Shown: positions 6,787 through 13,434, counted from the first letter of the stretch. The stretch: DNA of 16,414 nt from Lachnospiraceae bacterium UBA7060 (GCA_002493835.1 DLAA01000149.1:1-16414); one strand, 5' to 3'. Notes: a model not told the origin generated them from the letters alone. A program made the numbers and translations.

Positions 6787-6820
6787 GACTTCGCTCCACT
6801 CCAAACACATCCCTGCACAC

Positions 6821-6848
6821 AAAACACCCTGCATCTGTGCAAGGTGTT
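6821..6848 (-). terminator. Hairpin between nrdR and yqeG (partial terminator or attenuator)
   Basis: An 11-bp stem with one G-U pair, AACACCTTGCA with TGCAGGGTGTT, has a CAGA tetraloop. On the minus strand it is followed by TTGTGTG, giving TTTT and then mixed bases. The weak T run suggests partial termination, or an RNA-processing element, within the nrdR-aro operon. Confidence 0.6.
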
Positions 6849-6861
6849 TCATTTTTACTTT

Positions 6862-7314
6862 TTACTTATCCAACACACTTTTTAACTCTTCCATAAAAGT
6901 GTTGATATCTTTAAACTCTCTGTAGACAGAAGCAAACCTGACATAGGCTACCGCCTCCAAGTCCTTCAACTTATTCATGACCAGCTCGCCGATCACTTGA
7001 CTGGGAATTTCTTTTTCCTCTCGGTTAAAGATCTCCGTCTCCACCTCATCAACCAGTTGATTGATCTGATTGGCGCTGATAGGCCTCTTATGACAAGCTC
7101 TCAGGACCCCTGCCTCAATTTTGGATCTGTCATAGGTTTCTCTGTTATTGTCTTTCTTGATGACAATGAGCGGTATCGTCTCCACTTTCTCGTAAGTAGT
7201 AAACCGCTTGTCACACTCGTCGCAGACACGCCTTCTGCGGATAGAACTGTTATCCTCCGCCGGCCTGCTGTCAATTACTCTGGTATTTTCATGACCGCAA
7301 AATGGGCATTTCAT
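6862..7314 (-). CDS. nrdR: Transcriptional repressor NrdR
   Basis: NrdR represses ribonucleotide reductase genes in response to bound ATP/dATP. The 150-aa protein has a four-cysteine zinc ribbon (C3, C6, C31, C34), with the adjoining SRPAEDNSSIRRRRVC segment. An ATP-cone domain follows (about 46-136), with VIKKDNNRETYDRSKI and YVRFASVYREFKD. The ATG at 7314 has AAGGAGG nine bases upstream. It is first in the operon, directly behind a perfect consensus promoter. No NrdR-box pair is seen at that promoter, so autoregulation is not evident. The reductase genes it should control lie outside this window. Confidence 0.97.
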   Translation of the reverse strand: MKCPFCGHENTRVIDSRPAEDNSSIRRRRVCDECDKRFTTYEKVETIPLIVIKKDNNRETYDRSKIEAGVLRACHKRPISANQINQLVDEVETEIFNREEKEIPSQVIGELVMNKLKDLEAVAYVRFASVYREFKDINTFMEELKSVLDK

Positions 7315-7364
7315 CCCGGATTTCCTCCTTCTCCACCTGTACTTATACCGTACTCAATATCATT

Positions 7365-7393
7365 ATTATAGGTGAAAAAGGTCATTATGTCAA
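7365..7393 (-). promoter_or_regulatory. Perfect consensus sigma-A promoter for nrdR-yqeG-aro operon
   Basis: TTGACA (7388-7393), exactly 17 bases, then TATAAT (7365-7370) on the minus strand: a 12/12 match. The transcript start should be near 7358, giving a leader of about 45 bases to the nrdR ATG. An AGTACGGT octamer occurs on both sides of the promoter, about 60 bp apart. Confidence 0.92.
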
Positions 7394-7424
7394 CTATCTT
7401 ATGGTAACCGTACTTACTGTCACT

Positions 7425-7658
7425 TTACAGACAAATATCCACAACGATAATATCCGGCCCGATTTTTTTGATATCTTTATAGCAGATCACATAATCCGGG
7501 TCATTTCCGAACAATCCGCACCATTTGTTATCTCCCGGAATGATCAGCTTAAAAATCTGCCCCGTACACTCATCAAACTCAAAGTCACTCACCTTTCCCA
7601 GACGCTCGCAGTTTTTCAGATTAATGACTTCCTTTTTCTTTAATTCCGAAAATAACAT
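7425..7658 (-). CDS. ylmC: YlmC/YmxH-family sporulation protein (PRC-barrel)
   Basis: A 77-residue single-domain protein matching the YlmC/YmxH sporulation family, a small PRC-barrel type fold with unknown molecular function. Typical features are the N-terminal LFSELKKKEVINLKNC, GKVSDFEFDECTGQIFKLII, the GNDPDYVICYKDIKKIG segment and the hydrophobic end DIIVVDICL. It lies two genes downstream of sigG, in keeping with its usual position near sigG in spore-formers. The ATG at 7658 has a perfect AGGAGG five bases upstream. That ribosome binding site and the start codon fall in one arm of a 10-bp perfect inverted repeat (see the separate entry), so translation may be controlled by RNA folding. 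No terminator follows it before the nrdR promoter. Confidence 0.9.
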   Translation of the reverse strand: MLFSELKKKEVINLKNCERLGKVSDFEFDECTGQIFKLIIPGDNKWCGLFGNDPDYVICYKDIKKIGPDIIVVDICL

Positions 7659-7715
7659 AGGAACCTCCTCCGGGCTTTTTATTAGCTTATGTGCCCTCCC
7701 TAAAAAGGTTCCTAT
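7657..7715 (-). promoter_or_regulatory. Inverted repeat occluding the ylmC ribosome binding site
   Basis: Minus-strand ATAGGAACCT (7706-7715) is perfectly complementary to AGGTTCCTAT (7657-7666). The latter contains the last bases of the AGGAGG and the AT of the ylmC ATG. The 39-base loop holds an inner GGGC/GCCC pairing. The RNA could sequester the start region. Confidence 0.55.
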
Positions 7716-7736
7716 CCTGTTTTACTTTTCTGACAG

Positions 7737-8699
7737 TCATCGAAGCTCCACGTAATCGGCAAAAATATAGCCATAATCATACCCTTCCTCGCCTGTGAGA
7801 ACTACCTGATACCATGCACCGCCTTCTACAGCCTCTGTGTACTCATAGCTTTCTCCAGACTTTGCTACTTTGATGACATTGGTCCCGTCCGTACTCGGAT
7901 TGTCCCGTATCCTTACATCCGATATAATTACAAGTGTACCCCCTGCCTCGGTCGAGGTCTCTGCCATCTCTCCAGCTTCTTCTTCCTGCTGACGCTCTTC
8001 CAGAATTTGGCCGCCCTCCTCCTCTTTACCGGCAGCCTCCTGCTCATCAATCTCTTGCTCCTCGGATGCTTTATCATAATCCTTCGGCACATAGCGCTGA
8101 AATAGATTGAAGCCTAAAACCACTACGATCACCAGAAGAATACAACCCACGGCAACTGTCATAATCGACAACAGATCAACACTTTCCTCCTCGTCGTCAT
8201 CATCCCAATCATCATCCCAGTCTCGTCTTCTCCTGGATTCTTCACGCTGGACCGGCCGCTTTTTTTGCAGCGGCTCAGGATTTTGCCGTTTCCTCGGTGT
8301 TGTTTCAGAACTGGTCCGTCTTCTCGGCGTCTCTGTAGTGCCTTCTCTCCTTCTAGGTGACTCTGCCGCATCATCTCTTCTCTTTGGCACCTCTGCCGCA
8401 TCATCACGCCTTCTCGGCACTTCTGCAGCATCATCGCGCCTTCTCGGCACTTCTGCAGCGTCATCGCGCTTTCTCGGCGCCTCTGCATCCTCTCTCCTCC
8501 TGGAAACAGTATCAGGCTCAGCCCGCTTTGTCGTTCGTGCTTCTCCTACCTCCGTGCCGCAGCTCGGACAAAATTTAGTTCCCTCTCGGAGCATCTCTCC
8601 ACATTCCGGACAGCGTTTCTTTCTTATAACTTTCGCACCGCACTCCGGACAGAACTGGTCATCATCCAGCAGCTGCGCGCCACATTTCTTACATACCAT
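7737..8699 (-). CDS. Zinc-ribbon, repeat, single-TM and SH3b domain protein
   Basis: The 320-aa protein has a clear modular plan. Two CxxC-CxxC zinc ribbons come first (C3/C6/C17/C20 and C30/C33/C44/C47). A basic-acidic region of decapeptide repeats follows (about 65-138, consensus RRRDDAAEVP, four near-identical copies plus degenerate ones). Then come a strongly acidic patch (DDDWDDDDEEE, about 161-171), one membrane segment (about 176-200), a Glu-rich stalk, and a C-terminal SH3b domain (about 255-320, with DVRIRDNPSTDGTNVI and YGYIFADYVELR). The likely topology puts the ribbons inside and the SH3b outside, where SH3b domains often bind cell-wall material. The ATG at 8699 is preceded by GGGGAG at eight bases; an in-frame GTG at 8708 overlaps that site. 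It sits between sigG and ylmC. I know no function for this architecture. Confidence 0.88.
   Translation of the reverse strand: MVCKKCGAQLLDDDQFCPECGAKVIRKKRCPECGEMLREGTKFCPSCGTEVGEARTTKRAEPDTVSRRREDAEAPRKRDDAAEVPRRRDDAAEVPRRRDDAAEVPKRRDDAAESPRRREGTTETPRRRTSSETTPRKRQNPEPLQKKRPVQREESRRRRDWDDDWDDDDEEESVDLLSIMTVAVGCILLVIVVVLGFNLFQRYVPKDYDKASEEQEIDEQEAAGKEEEGGQILEERQQEEEAGEMAETSTEAGGTLVIISDVRIRDNPSTDGTNVIKVAKSGESYEYTEAVEGGAWYQVVLTGEEGYDYGYIFADYVELR
8356..8475 (-). repeat. Four 30-bp tandem repeats coding for RRRDDAAEVP units
   Basis: Four adjacent 30-bp units (8356-8385, 8386-8415, 8416-8445, 8446-8475) differ from each other by a few bases and keep the reading frame. More degenerate copies continue on both sides. 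Copy number could vary between strains by slippage or recombination without breaking the frame. Confidence 0.88.
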
Positions 8700-8724
8700 A
8701 ACAATCACTCCCCACTTATCTTAT

Positions 8725-8757
8725 GTTATACTTTTTGTCCATAGACTATGGTATCAA
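8725..8757 (-). promoter_or_regulatory. Candidate promoter with dyad in a long spacer, upstream of the zinc-ribbon/SH3b gene
   Basis: Minus-strand TTGATA (8752-8757) and TATAAC (8725-8730) are 21 bases apart. The spacer begins with the perfect 13-bp dyad CCATAGTCTATGG (8739-8751). A long spacer holding a dyad recalls MerR-type promoters, but the arrangement could be coincidental. Confidence 0.35.
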
Positions 8758-8833
8758 AAAACTCTCTTTTTGTAAAATCTTATCAGATGTTTTTTCTTAA
8801 GAATTTTTGAACAGCCTGACTAAAAACATACCT

Positions 8834-8860
8834 AAAAAGACGAGGCACACAGCCCCGTCT
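8834..8860 (-). terminator. Terminator after sigG
   Basis: A 9-bp stem with one G-U pair, AGACGGGGC (8852-8860) with GCCTCGTCT (8838-8846), has a 5-base loop. It is followed on the minus strand by TTTTT (counting the stem's last T). It lies about 25 bases after the sigG stop codon. Confidence 0.85.
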
Positions 8861-8885
8861 CCTTATTCCATCCCTCATATTTACA

Positions 8886-9665
8886 TCAAGCAGTCAGATA
8901 AAGCCGCATGGTCTTTAGCGCATTTTTTTCCAGCCTGGAAACCTGCGCCTGGGAAATGCCGATCTTCTCTGCCACTTCCATCTGCGTCTTTCCTTCAAAA
9001 AATCGCAGGGAAATAATTTCATTTTCCCTTTTAGTAAGTTTTTTCATAGCCTCCGTCAATGAAATGTGTTCGATCCAGACCTCCTCACCATTCTTTTTAT
9101 CGCTGATTTGATCCATCACAAACAATGTGTCTCCACCGTCTGTGTAAACCGGTTCATAAAGACTAAGCGGACTTTGAATCGCATCTAAAGCATAGACAAT
9201 ATCCTCCTTCGGAATCCCGATCTCCGTGGCAATTTCCGTAACGGTAGGTTCTCTGGAGTTTGCACGCGTTAAATGCTCTTTTGCATAGATAGCCTTGTAC
9301 GCGGTATCTTTTAAGGAACGTGATACCCGGATGGAATTGGCATCCCGAAGGTAACGCCTGATCTCACCCACGATCATCGGTACAGCATAAGTACTAAACT
9401 TTACATTCAGGGAGCTGTCAAAATTATCAATTGCTTTAATCAAACCAACACAGCCAATCTGAAAGAGATCATCCACGTTTTCATTGCTGGAATGAAAACG
9501 CTTGATAACGCTTAAAACAAGGCGGAGGTTGCCATTGATATATTCCATTCTGGCGTCCTGATCACCTTCTTCAATCTTTTTAAACAATTCTTCCTTTTCT
9601 GTGTTTTTCAAAAGCGGCAGCTTGGACGTGTTCACACCGCATATTTCTACCTTTCCCTGCATCAT
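8886..9665 (-). CDS. sigG: RNA polymerase sporulation sigma factor SigG
   Basis: Sigma-G directs late gene expression in the forespore. The protein (259 aa from the chosen start) matches B. subtilis SigG closely. It has KVEICGVNTSKLP at the N-terminus, region 2 with NGNLRLVLSVI, DDLFQIGCVGLIKAIDNFD and VKFSTYAVPMIVGEIRRYLRD, region 3 with IRVSRSLKD, and a region 4 helix-turn-helix ending GKTQMEVAEKIGISQAQVSR. The ATG at 9665 gives the same short extension before KVEICG as in B. subtilis and has AAAGG about 11 bases upstream. The next codon is also ATG (9662) and cannot be excluded. A further in-frame ATG at 9725 overlaps the predicted promoter and is rejected. Here sigG is separated from sigE by two genes. 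The upstream promoter-like sequence suggests forespore autoregulation. Confidence 0.97.
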   Translation of the reverse strand: MMQGKVEICGVNTSKLPLLKNTEKEELFKKIEEGDQDARMEYINGNLRLVLSVIKRFHSSNENVDDLFQIGCVGLIKAIDNFDSSLNVKFSTYAVPMIVGEIRRYLRDANSIRVSRSLKDTAYKAIYAKEHLTRANSREPTVTEIATEIGIPKEDIVYALDAIQSPLSLYEPVYTDGGDTLFVMDQISDKKNGEEVWIEHISLTEAMKKLTKRENEIISLRFFEGKTQMEVAEKIGISQAQVSRLEKNALKTMRLYLTA

Positions 9666-9723
9666 AGAAATACCAGCCTTTCGTAAATTTTTGCCTGCGT
9701 TAAGACTCTTTGGCGTCTGTAAC

Positions 9724-9753
9724 AAGCATGTGCGATTAGCTGGAAATTATTCA
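9724..9753 (-). promoter_or_regulatory. Sigma-G-type promoter upstream of sigG
   Basis: Minus-strand TGAATA (9748-9753), 17 bases, CATGCTT (9724-9730). The B. subtilis sigma-G consensus is about gnATR, 17-18 bases, cAtnnTA: the -35 fits fully and the -10 in six of seven positions. The start would be near 9717, about 50 bases before the sigG ATG. It is less like a sigma-F -10. Confidence 0.55.
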
Positions 9754-9804
9754 TAAATACACAGGGAAAAACTTAATCTGATCGATTCTTATCTCTCTAA
9801 TACT

Positions 9805-11211
9805 CTAGATAACTGTCAGAATCCCCAACGATTTCAGCAGTAAAATCACAAGCAGCACCGGTGCGATATAGCGGATCATCACCACATAAAGATTCTTCCT
9901 GCTGAATCTACAGCCAGATTTCTCCACTTCTTCAATAATCACCGACGGCGTCAAAACCCAGCCGATCAGCAGGCACGTTCCAATTGCCACCACCGGCATC
10001 AGGCAATTGTTACTGATGTAATCCATAATGTCCAGTATCTGTGCACTGGAACCATTGGGAAGTGTAATTTCAAAATAAAGCTTATTGTATCCAAGACATA
10101 CGAAAATACCGCCAACCAAGGCAATGACAGTCTCCAACACAGACGCCTTAGTTCTCGACATATGGAATTCATCCATAAAACTGGACACTACTGCCTCCAT
10201 GACAGACACCGCGCTTGTGAGTGCTGCAAACAGCACCATGGCAAAAAACAGACATCCCACAAGATTTCCGGCTCTTCCCATGGAAGCAAAGACCTTCGGC
10301 AGGGAGACAAACATCAAACTTGGTCCTGATGCCGCCATTCCCTCTCTTCCCATAAATGTATAAACTGCAGGAATGATCATAACGCCCGCCAAAAAAGCCA
10401 CCGCCGTATCAAACAGCTCAATCTGATTGATGGACGACACAAGATTTGCATCATCCTTTACATAGGAACCATATGCGACCATAATTCCCATAGCGACGCT
10501 GAGACTGAAAAAGAGCTGTCCCATGGCATCCAGAAGCACGGAAAAGAAACCCTTTACAGTCATACCTTCCAGATTCGGAATAATATAAATCTGTAATCCC
10601 TCCAAACCAGTTCTGGTCACTCCTGCATCATCACTGTAATGAATCGTCAGTGAAAAGACTGCAATGCCTATAATTAAAAGCAGCAAAATCGGCATAAGCA
10701 CCTTTGAGGAAAACTCAATTCCCTTATTGACACCTCGGAAGACAACAAATGCGACCAGAAACAGGAAAATGACAAGATAGACCATCGGCTGCCAGTCTCC
10801 CGTAATAAAGTCTGTAAAATAGACATCCTGCGCTGCGCCGCCTGCTGATCCTGTCAGATAGGCGACAAAATATTTCACTACCCAGCCGCCTATAACACAG
10901 TAATAAGGCAGAATAATGACCGGTACAAGACAGGCAAATATGCCGAGAAATTTCCACTTGGATTTTAACCGGCCGTACGCCGTCAATGGGCTCTGTTTCG
11001 TTCTTCTTCCGATGGCAATCTCCGTGGTGAGCAGGGTAAAGCCAAAGGTGACCGCCAGAATCAAGTATATCACTAGATAAAGGCCGCCGCCATCCTTCGC
11101 GGCCAGATAGGGGAAACGCCAAATATTTCCCAGGCCGACCGCGCTCCCCGCTGCTGTCAGCACAAATCCGATGGATCCTGAAAATGAATTTCTATTTTTT
11201 TCTTTTTTCAT
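9805..11211 (-). CDS. Neurotransmitter:sodium symporter (NSS/SNF) family transporter
   Basis: A 468-aa integral membrane protein with about 11 hydrophobic segments, the size of bacterial NSS proteins, which import amino acids or related compounds with sodium. The signature of the first broken helix is present: GSIGFVLTAAGSAVGLGNIW (12-31) followed by RFPY, with the glycines and Asn that line the sodium and substrate sites. PYYCVIGGW marks the third helix. The family does not let me name the substrate. The ATG at 11211 (MKKEKNRNSF) fits the family, although the nearest AAAAGG lies only one base from it and AAAGGAAGTGGG is farther upstream; initiation may be inefficient. It lies between the c-di-GMP gene, which ends in a terminator, and sigG. 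No confident promoter is visible, and no terminator follows before sigG. Confidence 0.94.
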   Translation of the reverse strand: MKKEKNRNSFSGSIGFVLTAAGSAVGLGNIWRFPYLAAKDGGGLYLVIYLILAVTFGFTLLTTEIAIGRRTKQSPLTAYGRLKSKWKFLGIFACLVPVIILPYYCVIGGWVVKYFVAYLTGSAGGAAQDVYFTDFITGDWQPMVYLVIFLFLVAFVVFRGVNKGIEFSSKVLMPILLLLIIGIAVFSLTIHYSDDAGVTRTGLEGLQIYIIPNLEGMTVKGFFSVLLDAMGQLFFSLSVAMGIMVAYGSYVKDDANLVSSINQIELFDTAVAFLAGVMIIPAVYTFMGREGMAASGPSLMFVSLPKVFASMGRAGNLVGCLFFAMVLFAALTSAVSVMEAVVSSFMDEFHMSRTKASVLETVIALVGGIFVCLGYNKLYFEITLPNGSSAQILDIMDYISNNCLMPVVAIGTCLLIGWVLTPSVIIEEVEKSGCRFSRKNLYVVMIRYIAPVLLVILLLKSLGILTVI

Positions 11212-11311
11212 ACCTTTTGGGGAATCAATCCCACTTCCTTTCTGTATTCTCTTTTGCTCTAAAAGCGTATTTAGTATTCATCATATCAAATAAAACAAAT
11301 TTTTTCCATAG

Positions 11312-11343
11312 AAAAAAAAGGACTGGAAAAAACCCAATCCTTT
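11312..11343 (-). terminator. Terminator after the REC/HD-GYP/GGDEF gene
   Basis: A 10-bp stem with one G-U pair, AAAGGATTGG (11334-11343) with CCAGTCCTTT (11317-11326), has a T-rich loop. It is followed on the minus strand by an uninterrupted T run (11312-11319). It lies about 30 bases after the stop codon and isolates the transporter gene from this transcript. Confidence 0.9.
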
Positions 11344-11369
11344 TATTATCCTTCCTTTATTTCTGCATC

Positions 11370-13364
11370 TCAGATAAATTTCGCAACATCATAAGTCAGG
11401 GTGATATCTTTCTCCCCATAAAGCTTAAAATAATTCTGTACAATACGGTCCGTCACCACACGCACATTCTCCCTCTCCGTCCCCAAAAGTACCACTAGGA
11501 ACTGAGAACTGCTGTATCTGGCACCCACATCCACGCCGCGCAGTGACTTACAGATCGCCTGCTCCATACACTGCATGGCAGTTTCCATGCGTTCCAGCTT
11601 GACCTCACTGCCGTTTGAGGAAAACAGCGTAAACAACAACAGCTGGGTCTCCTTCTTATTGCGCGCCGACATATGCTTTACAAAATCATAAATATGATTA
11701 AACTCATCATAGTCCACCTGGAATGCACCCTTATAAGTCTCCCGGCTCTTGATGGCGTTCATAATTTTATCCAGATCTCCCTGAGACTGCTCAGGTGTCC
11801 GCAGCATACCTGTCCTCTGATAGAAGCCATAGCGCTGTGCGTGATTCTGTTTGACCAAATAGAGCGCTTTGTCGGCACGCCTGAAAAGCTCTTCAAACTC
11901 CCTGCCGTCCGGGCCGGAAACACTGATACCCATCGAGATCTCCGCATCCTTAAGGGCTTCCACTTCCTCCTGTTTTTTATGGTAGTGGTCAAGGAGCTCC
12001 TCCACCTTAGCGGTAATCGCCTCCTCATCAGTCACACCCGCCATATAGAACAAAAATTCATCCCCGCCGGTTCTACAGATTATCTCGTTTTCGCAGACAT
12101 CCCGCAGCACATCCGCCGTCACCTTCAAAGCATAATCTCCCATCAGATGACCGTGTTCATCATTAATCTTCCGAAAATGATCCAGATCTATCAAAATCAG
12201 GCAGCCGCCCTGCGCCCGCAGACCCATTTTGATATCGTGCTCACCCTTTTGTCTGCTCAAAAGCCCTGTCAGATAATCGACCGGTGACTCCAAAATATCC
12301 TCGCCGCTCATGGCAGCGCCCAAAATCTTACCGCTGTCAAAAATCGGCGTTGCCATATCTTCCTCAGGCATCCACATCTTCTCGAGAGCACCTTCTTTGA
12401 TCAAACCGACAAAGATATCTACCAGCTCAGGGTCCCATTGGGTTCCCTTTCCTCTCTCCAGCTCCTGCATAACCACATCGTCATTCAGCCGCCTGCGGTA
12501 AACCCGGTTGCTTGTCATAGCATCGTAGGAATCTACCAAACCAATCACCCGTGCCACTAGAGGAATCGATTCCCCCCTGAGTCCTTCCGGGTAGCCTTTC
12601 CCGTCATAGCGCTCATGATGATACTTTGCGCCCACACTGACATTGGGAAACATCTTAAAGTCATTTAAAATCTCAGCTCCCACAAGTGTATGTCCCTTGA
12701 TCAGTCGAAATTCCAGATCTGTTAACTTAAAGGGTTTATTAAGTACGGCGTCAGGAACACCGATCTTCCCCACATCGTGCAGCATCGCCACATAATATAT
12801 ATTCTGAATCTCTTCGTCTGACCAGCCCAAACGCTGTGCAAGAAGCTCAGAGTACGCTGCCACCCGCATGGAATGTCCTTTCGTGTAATCATCTTTCGCA
12901 TCCACCGTATTGGCCACTGTCATGATCGCCTGAATGGTAATGCGCTCCATTTCTTTTGTCTTTTCGTCCAGCCTCCGCTGCAAATCCTTGCGGTAACCAT
13001 CCAGCTCTATTGTGCTTTTAATGCGGCTCAGCATAATATTCGGCTCAAAGGGTTTTGCGATGTAATCACACGCCCCCACCCGAAAGCATTCAATCTCCGT
13101 CTCCGCACTGCGGTCAGCTGTCAAAAAAATCACTGGAATTTTACTCCACCGCGCATCCTTCTGCAGTGTTTCCATCACTTCAAATCCACCGATTTCCGGC
13201 ATATTAATGTCGAGAAGAATCAAATCCGGCATATGTCGTTCCAGGTACTTAAAAGCCTGTTTCCCTGAATTCACGGCAACCACCTTGTATTTCTCCTCTA
13301 AAAGCTTCTGCGCTGTCGCAAGTGTCAGTCTGTCATCATCAACAATTAAAATAATTTTCTTCAT
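11370..13364 (-). CDS. Response regulator with HD-GYP and GGDEF domains (c-di-GMP turnover)
   Basis: A 664-aa cytoplasmic protein with four modules. REC (1-120) has the acidic pocket D9/D10, phospho-acceptor Asp52 in LLDINMPEIGG, Thr82 and Lys104. HD-GYP (about 145-325) has H164, HDVGK (196-200), KGHTLVG, YHHERYDGKGYPEG (248-261) and GLVDSYDAMTSNRVYR, an apparently intact c-di-GMP phosphodiesterase. GGDEF (about 362-515) has LIDLDHFRKINDEHGHLMGD and RTGGDEF (431-437), an apparently intact diguanylate cyclase; its I-site RxxD is replaced by CENE (424-427). A final region (about 530-664) looks like a second, degenerate GGDEF with RYSSSQF in place of RxGGDEF. The ATG at 13364 follows GGGGG. It has its own promoter and terminator and lies between sigE and sigG. 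The net activity cannot be told from sequence. Confidence 0.93.
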   Translation of the reverse strand: MKKIILIVDDDRLTLATAQKLLEEKYKVVAVNSGKQAFKYLERHMPDLILLDINMPEIGGFEVMETLQKDARWSKIPVIFLTADRSAETEIECFRVGACDYIAKPFEPNIMLSRIKSTIELDGYRKDLQRRLDEKTKEMERITIQAIMTVANTVDAKDDYTKGHSMRVAAYSELLAQRLGWSDEEIQNIYYVAMLHDVGKIGVPDAVLNKPFKLTDLEFRLIKGHTLVGAEILNDFKMFPNVSVGAKYHHERYDGKGYPEGLRGESIPLVARVIGLVDSYDAMTSNRVYRRRLNDDVVMQELERGKGTQWDPELVDIFVGLIKEGALEKMWMPEEDMATPIFDSGKILGAAMSGEDILESPVDYLTGLLSRQKGEHDIKMGLRAQGGCLILIDLDHFRKINDEHGHLMGDYALKVTADVLRDVCENEIICRTGGDEFLFYMAGVTDEEAITAKVEELLDHYHKKQEEVEALKDAEISMGISVSGPDGREFEELFRRADKALYLVKQNHAQRYGFYQRTGMLRTPEQSQGDLDKIMNAIKSRETYKGAFQVDYDEFNHIYDFVKHMSARNKKETQLLLFTLFSSNGSEVKLERMETAMQCMEQAICKSLRGVDVGARYSSSQFLVVLLGTERENVRVVTDRIVQNYFKLYGEKDITLTYDVAKFI

Positions 13365-13405
13365 TTGTCCCCCATATTTACTATGTAAGATGTGACTTGA
13401 CTTTT

Positions 13406-13434
13406 ATTATACGCGCTGCCAGATCAAAAAGCAA
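13406..13434 (-). promoter_or_regulatory. Sigma-A promoter for the REC/HD-GYP/GGDEF gene
   Basis: Minus-strand TTGCTT (13429-13434), 17 bases, then a perfect TATAAT (13406-13411). It lies about 25 bases after the sigE stop, with about 40 bases to the start codon. The gene can therefore be expressed apart from the sporulation operon. Confidence 0.75.

Noticed and set aside
6787..6852. N-terminal extension of YqeG
   Set aside because: It would translate through the hairpin at 6821-6848 and does not match the family N-terminus.
8356..8475. Possible CRISPR array from 30-bp regular repeats
   Set aside because: The units are directly adjacent with no spacers, and they encode in-frame decapeptides within a real gene.
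8107..8775. Plus-strand open frame of 222 codons, rich in Ser and repeats
   Set aside because: It is the antisense of the zinc-ribbon/SH3b gene; its repetitive Ser/Leu composition is the mirror of the RRRDDAAEVP-coding repeats, and it has no family features.
9666..9725. N-terminal extension of SigG
   Set aside because: It overlaps the promoter-like -10 and adds about 20 residues absent from SigG proteins.
11280..11310. TATGAT upstream of the transporter as a promoter -10
   Set aside because: No hexamer resembling TTGACA lies 16 to 18 bases upstream, so a sigma-A promoter cannot be supported.
11673..12287. Plus-strand open frame of 204 codons
   Set aside because: It is antisense to the GGDEF part of the c-di-GMP gene, whose motifs are intact on the minus strand.
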